DNA from: Pseudorasbora parva
Taxonomy: Eukaryota; Chordata; Actinopteri; Cypriniformes; Gobionidae
Assembly (NCBI RefSeq): GCF_024679245.1
Contig: NC_090182.1
Span: forward strand, 26,307,274-26,371,273
Direction of reading: 5' to 3'
Length of the DNA stretch: 64,000 bases
Of this stretch, positions 37,335-64,000 are shown in pieces. The translations under genes were made by a program, and so were the position numbers. How positions within the stretch are numbered: the first letter of the stretch is position 1; every line of letters starts with the position of its first letter. Under the pieces are notes generated by a model that had not been told where the DNA came from, did not search any database, and saw nothing but the letters and a program-made list of their open reading frames with translations.

Positions 37335-37760
37335 ATTCAATCTGTCTGATGATTCATTTTTGTTAATCGGTTCATGCTTGTCGCACTGAAACTTCCAGAT
37401 TCATCCTAGTGAATCATTTACTCCTAAACTACTCTCTTTCATGTTTAGGGTGTTTCATGTTTTTTCATTATAGTAAATTGTCTGGTGAAACTGACCTCTC
37501 TCGTTTGTTACATTGCAAAGTCTAGATTCATTCTAGTGATTCGTTTTGTCCTGATAGATAGCACTGGAAAACTATTCTCTATGTATAGCACTGGTTTATT
37601 CTAGTGAATCATTTCATCATCTTTATATGTAGAACTGGAAAGTCTTGATTCATTTTGGTTCATTGCAGTGAATTGAGTTCAAAATTGTTTCTCTTTCTAT
37701 GTAGCTTTAGAAAGCCCAGTTCAAATGAATCTGTTTTTTATGGTAAATTAAAATCTGTGA
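37335..37760. repeat. Degenerate minisatellite
   Basis: Four to five diverged units share the order 'ctggaaagtct', 'gattcattctagtgaatcat' and 'ctattctctttctatgtag', with variable spacing of about 60-130 bp. Confidence 0.6.
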
Positions 37761-40064
37761 ATTCAATCAAAAATGTTTTCCATTCTGTTATATAAATCTT
37801 ATATTAGTAATGTCAAGTTATGAGTAAATTAATTGAATGCCACCCTTATTAAGATTGTTTTTTCTTTTTTTATTCGTTCATTCCAAAAAGCCCTCATTTT
37901 TTTGTGCAAGAAAGATTAGCCTCTTTAAATTAAATAACTTATAATAAAAATATTGCCATTTAAGTACCTTAGGTGCAGTTAGCTCAGTAGCTTGTGGCTT
38001 AGCAGTGTAAAGTTTGACTAGCGTCCTCCGCTCTGGTGGGGAGTAATCGCAACTGCCACTGTTTTATCTCCTGCTCTTGAGGGAGACGTGAAATGCACGC
38101 ACACACACAGCAAACCCTGCTCTTGTGACAAACCATAATCAAGACAATGTTGACTTGTAGACCACAAAAGAAAAAGCTAGCAGCGACCTGGTTTCCTGGC
38201 TGTCCATCACAGTTTGCGCTTTGTGCCGACGTTTCCTTCGGCAATCCAAAGCTTACACAGCTCCAAGTCAACTTGTTGCCCTTTTCATGCTAAAAGAATG
38301 TCCCGGGTCACGAACTTGACCACAGGGGAAACACACAGACCTGTTTCCTAGGGAATTTTTCAGTGGGAGGGCCAAAACTGCAAACTTTCTTCCACACACA
38401 ACACAGTTGTGTCCTAAGTACTTACTAAACAAAACATGCTATATCAGTGCAGTGGTTCTTATCAGGACCCACAAATATTCCAACATTGCATTATTATACA
38501 TTATGTTCAGCATTATATAGTAGTTTAGTGCAGTAATGCGAAAATTACTTTTTCCAAACATTAAATAGTTAGTTCATCCAAAATGTTTAATTCATGTACT
38601 TTCAATGTTGTTTTAGCGCGTCACAAGCATTTGAATGTCTGTGTTTAATACAGTATGCACTTCATTTTTTTTGGGGCAGTTTTTGGGTGAATTATAAATA
38701 AATTATAAACCTTATGAAAACAGTAAGCTGAGTCTTGGACAAAACAAGCGAATCATATTGTTTACATCAACGATACATAACGTCACATTTTTATATCATT
38801 ATAACAATGCATCGTACACCCCTAGTGTTGGGTGTACAGGTTCAGACCGTTCTTCTTCAGAACGTTGACTTCTCCATTTGAATAAGCCTCTGTACGCGTT
38901 GCTTTAAGAAGACGAGCAGATTTTTAAAAAGGTTTAAAGGGGGGTGTGAACCCAAAAAGTTTGAGAGCCACTGTGTGATGTTGTATAACACATTTTGATG
39001 TTCCGTTCCTGCTAGTAAGCGATTCAGTTAATAATTTAGTAAGGTTGATTGTTTCCTTTTTTTAAGGGCAACGCAAAAGAAATGCATGTCTGTTATCATT
39101 GTGTTATTTTGTGGTACCCACTCTTTTTGTCTCATTACATTCAGCTCAGTCTTCAAACTCCCAGCTCAGGGTAAAAAATATGATTTCTTTGCTGTGATGC
39201 TGTAGATTCAGCATCTTCGAACTGCCTCTGCTGAATAGCAGTGCGGGAAAAACTGTGCTGTTCATTAACTGAACACTCACCCCAGCTACTTCCTTTCTGT
39301 TTTTCACACAACAATACCCAAACACTCCCAGTGCTGTGTAAGAATGACCACACATCCTCTGACCCTCATGTTGGTATGTAGTACAAAAAAAACTCAACTA
39401 TATATAATGTGATTGCTTTCACCTGTAAGAGTGATGTCTTACAACTGTCATATAACAATTTCCCCCAGTGTCAGGAGCTTTATCACACTTCAGATTGTGG
39501 GATTGACCCACCTGACCTTGGTTATACTTGGCTGTGTCTCTCTGTAAATTTGGAGCTGTGCTAAAGCATACTCTGCAAAGCTTCTTAAACATCTCATACC
39601 TTTGGTTGGCTGTTTGATAGTAGTTAGGGGTTGTTTTTATTTTTTCCTCAGTATTTTTGCTAGTTTTATATTGGCCCTGCTGCCACAAAATCATATTTTT
39701 GTATCAGAAAAATAGTATACAATAAATATTTTTTATACTAAATAATAATTTATAACTATGGTAATATAAATAATGAAAGCTATTAATTCATGCAAACACT
39801 TTTTTGTAAGACTGGCATCCAAACTATGCACCATGTGGCATGCCCCATGCAGAATAACCACTACAGAATGTTACCTTGGTGACATTTTAAATCAGAAGGT
39901 TTTACAAAAGACTGAATGGCACAAATAACTACTGTTTTCAAACATGATACCCTGAATACGCTTCCTGTTTGACATTGTTCTTCAGCTGATGTTTTTGTGT
40001 CAGACTTGCCACTTTTAACTTTTAACTCTCTCTCTTTCTTCCTGTTTTCCACATGTCTCTCTAG
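37761..40064. other. No gene; DNA just upstream of the first visible atp11c exon
   Basis: Weak repeat fragments only (for example 'gttagttcatccaaaatgtt' near 38568). No upstream atp11c exon seen. Confidence 0.4.
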
Positions 40065-61168
<21,104 letters not shown>

Positions 61169-61636
61169 GTGAGTTACACTCATTCTGAGACCCAAAGGAC
61201 CTCAGATGGAATTGATTTTACATTTACGGATTGTGTTGTTGGATGTGTTTACCTCAATATGTAAACTGACTGCAGACCTTTTGAATTATAAATCCGCTGA
61301 GGCTAAGATGTAAACACAAAGGCAGTAAATGTCTAATGTTTGTGTTGGCAGGCTTTAAAGGATTTAAGTTATGTGTATTAGCTCCTTTTTAATAATACAC
61401 TAATATCCATAAACGGATAGTCTTTTTAGAAGAGCACTTCCTCTTTCTGAGAACCCTTGTCAGTGTGTAGTGCACATATGTATACTAGGGTTGTTATGAT
61501 ACCAACATTTTAGCATTCAGTAAAAATACTAATGAAATTTCACTGTTCTCTGCCATTTTTACTAAGGTAGAATAATGTTGAACTACCTTGATTTAAAAAG
61601 TATATATCACACTACATTATTCATGTGCGTAAGCAC

Positions 61637-62716
61637 CGATGTTCCCTCTAAGCTGTAGCCACGCAGATAGAATAAAATGCCACGCAGACAGATGCAAAAT
61701 GAGGGGAAGAAATCCATTTGTTTGTAGTTTAAATAAGAAATAATTGCAGTTCTCTGTTCAACCGTTTTAGAGCATCGCCATAGTGTTAGAACCGGTAAAT
61801 AAGGTTTACAGGTTTCATAGAGAGAATGATGCCACGTGTGACCGGCAGCGGGTCATGTTTGCGGTCCAAATAGCTCAATGTCAAAGTCATCATGTTTTAA
61901 AGAAGAGTGGCTTGATTAAGTGGTGGAAGTAACAGATGATGGGCAAAAAGAAACATGACATTTACAATTACACCCACAAGTGTGGTGTGCAAACTCTAAA
62001 CATCTCAGTAACATGTCAGTTTAAATAGATGTGTGTGTGTGTGTGGTTTGGGTTTCAGAGAAGTTTAGATAACTGTAAAAGAGATAACTATAACGATAAT
62101 AAATCAGTTTAAATACTTCAATTAGTTTTTATATTAAATTATAGGCTGTAATAATTATATTATATTGTAAGCCTAATAAAAAATTGATCTCACAAGGGGA
62201 TTGTTTAGGGATCCTTCCCATTAAAGAGTCCCTGATATAGAAAATCTTGGAAATTCATAAACAATAAACATTTAAGTTTGATGATTTAATGCTGCTTGTC
62301 GCCAATAAAAACAATCTCAGTGTAACTGCTTAATTTATTTCATATTATATTATATTATATTATTATAAAGAATTAAATTTTTGGGGACGATTTTTAATAA
62401 TATTTCTTGGTAAAGAAGACTTGTATGGTTGACAGCATTGTAAAAAAAGTCCATTTAAAATGTGCTTAATTTAGTGACTTCTGGATTAACTGCTTATAAA
62501 AGTAATGTATAACTAAGTTACATCAAGGGTTAAATAAAATAGAAATGGCACATTAAAGTTAAAATGTATAATTGCATGATGAAACCACTGTTTGTGTGTG
62601 CATTTACATATGCTGTACATGTCTGATATAAAGAAGGTGTATGCTCAGGTGACCAAAATGTCCGCCCAATAGAGAAAAGTTTTGCTCAGCAAGAAAATAA
62701 ATTAGAGGGAACATTG
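61637..62716. mobile_element. hAT-like element, 1080 bp, 8-bp duplication
   Basis: Ends CGATGTTCCCTCTAA and TTAGAGGGAACATTG. The flanking octamers are GTAAGCAC (61629-61636) and GTAAGCAT (62717-62724). It is inserted in the intron after the DKTGT exon, within an older element that starts 'tagggttgttatgataccaa' (61487). No transposase frame. Confidence 0.75.
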
Positions 62717-63289
62717 GTAAGCATGTGTTGCAAATTTTTTCTTTATGCGTGTAGTAATACAAATAGTGTACGCAATTATTAGTGAATTAGACCCATTGAT
62801 TGTAATCTTCACTGAATTACCTATCAATAATAAGGATTCATCTATATTTCATTTACTAGGATATGTGGGTCAAAAACAACTTTTTTTGGAAAGTAAAAAT
62901 CTGAACTGGTCTACCTGGGTCATTAGAATAAACTTTTTGACTTGATATATTGAAAAGCACAGATAATAGTGGCATTTTTTTATAAAGGATTATGTGAAGA
63001 TAGATATAAGTTCACTTAAATTAAAAATTATTTTTTGAAAGCCTAATAAATGTACATTACATACATTCATAGCTTTCAATTATACTAAAATGCTGAATGG
63101 CTATAATTAATGGCTAAATTTGAGGGAAAAAATCGATTTCATAGAGACATCGGTAGCATTATTGGTATCAGTGATGCCTTCTTTAATAAAAAAGATGCCA
63201 TTAAACAAATATTCAAACTATAGTCTACTATCAGCTGACAGCACTAATTACATTTATCAGTATATTATATTGGTATCAATTTAATTAAT

Positions 63290-63578
63290 GTTAACATATG
63301 AATTCTTACTGTAATGTGTTAACTAAGATGAACAAACCATTAGCAATACATTTGTTGCAGTATTTTTTAATCTTTATTAAAGTTAGCTAATAAATACAGC
63401 TGTTCATGGCTTGTTCATGTTATTTCTCAGTGCGTTAATGTTAACAAATACAACTTTTGATTTTAATAATGTATTAGTAAATGATGAAATTAACATTAAC
63501 AAAGATTACTAAATGTCGCATAAGTGCAGTAGTGTATTAGTTCATGTTAACTAATGAAACCTTATTGTAAAATGTTGC
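63290..63578. repeat. Dispersed fish repeat rich in GTTAACATTAA
   Basis: Contains several 'gttaact'/'aatgttaac' words in inverted order and ends 'aaaccttattgtaaaatgtt', like a very common fish non-coding transposon. Boundaries approximate. Confidence 0.5.
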
Positions 63579-63807
63579 CATTATATTAACATTTTACACT
63601 ACTATTCAAAAATTTGGATTATATTCACCAAGGCTAATCCTAAGATTTTGAACCATATAATGATATTATAATAATATATATATTAACAAATTAAAATAAA
63701 ACAATGGTGAAAGGCAAATTATTCAATTATTTACCAATTTGTTTTCATGTTAAAACTTACTTCTAGATTTGTGGAACAGGCACTAATATGCCCAAATATG
63801 CATGTTC

Positions 63808-64000
63808 TTAAAGGACAACTCCAGTGACAAATGAACCTAGGGGTAATTAACACATGGTTCGTGGCTCGACTCATTGAGACCTTTTTTCCAAGATGGCTCC
63901 TCTCTGTATACGCTTAATGGACTGTCTTTATAAAGTATCTTCTTATTAAACTGTTTGTATACTTACAAAGTTCTCAATGCTTTGGTTTGCATGTAGGGAC
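63808..64000. mobile_element. TTAA-starting element, cut by window edge
   Basis: TTAA at 63808-63811 followed by AGGACAACTCCAGTGACAAA and 'atgaacctaggggtaattaa', the left end of another TTAA-type fish element. The right end lies beyond the window. Confidence 0.6.

Noticed and set aside
37335..37760. CRISPR-like spacing of repeats
   Set aside because: Units are diverged and spacing irregular in a vertebrate nuclear sequence; a degenerate minisatellite explains it.

Overview
This window is vertebrate nuclear DNA, almost certainly from a cyprinid-type teleost (carp, goldfish or zebrafish relatives). The evidence is AT-rich sequence, small GT-AG exons in long introns, long CT/GT/AT microsatellites, and a dense load of fish-type DNA transposons and MITEs. 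There is no bacterial gene organisation: most long open frames are chance or microsatellite translations.

One host protein-coding gene can be supported. Twelve consecutive plus-strand exons between 40065 and 61168 splice in frame with no stop. They encode 442 codons of a class VI P4-ATPase phospholipid flippase, best matched to ATP11C (atp11c). The visible part runs from just after the N-terminus through M1-M2, the actuator domain (DGES), M3-M4 (IPVS) and the start of the P domain (DKTGT). The first coding exon was not found upstream. Everything after the exon ending at 61168 lies beyond the window.

Positions 1-40064 hold no exon I can support. They are upstream DNA and/or a long first intron, made of layered mobile elements plus a few repeat-poor islands (notably about 16740-18560 and 36180-37330). 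Recognisable families are: (i) elements with TTAA at both ends and AGG-type termini, at least a dozen; (ii) hAT-like elements with 8-bp target duplications (9157-10913, 34265-35313, 61637-62716); (iii) Tc1/mariner-like elements with TA duplications, including an internally deleted DD37E element at 42423-43521 and a MITE-interrupted copy at 58246-59758; (iv) elements starting GGGTGC with 3-bp duplications (5706-6386, 57380-58209); (v) elements with TAGCCT...AGGCTA ends and 9-bp duplications (6463-7837, 14128-14622, 21587-22084, 32210-32733). The three ~500-bp members of the last group carry a remnant of a RecQ-like helicase ATP-binding segment. A minus-strand THAP zinc-finger relic sits at 22182-22607.

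The introns of atp11c are also full of such insertions, several nested two or three deep. They contain a long AT-centred inverted repeat (54702-54921) and a ~106-nt hairpin (44458-44563). I see no CRISPR array, rRNA or tRNA gene. The most novel-looking signals are the helicase-bearing 9-bp-TSD elements, the TTAA element community with a possible THAP partner, and the two compact hairpins.
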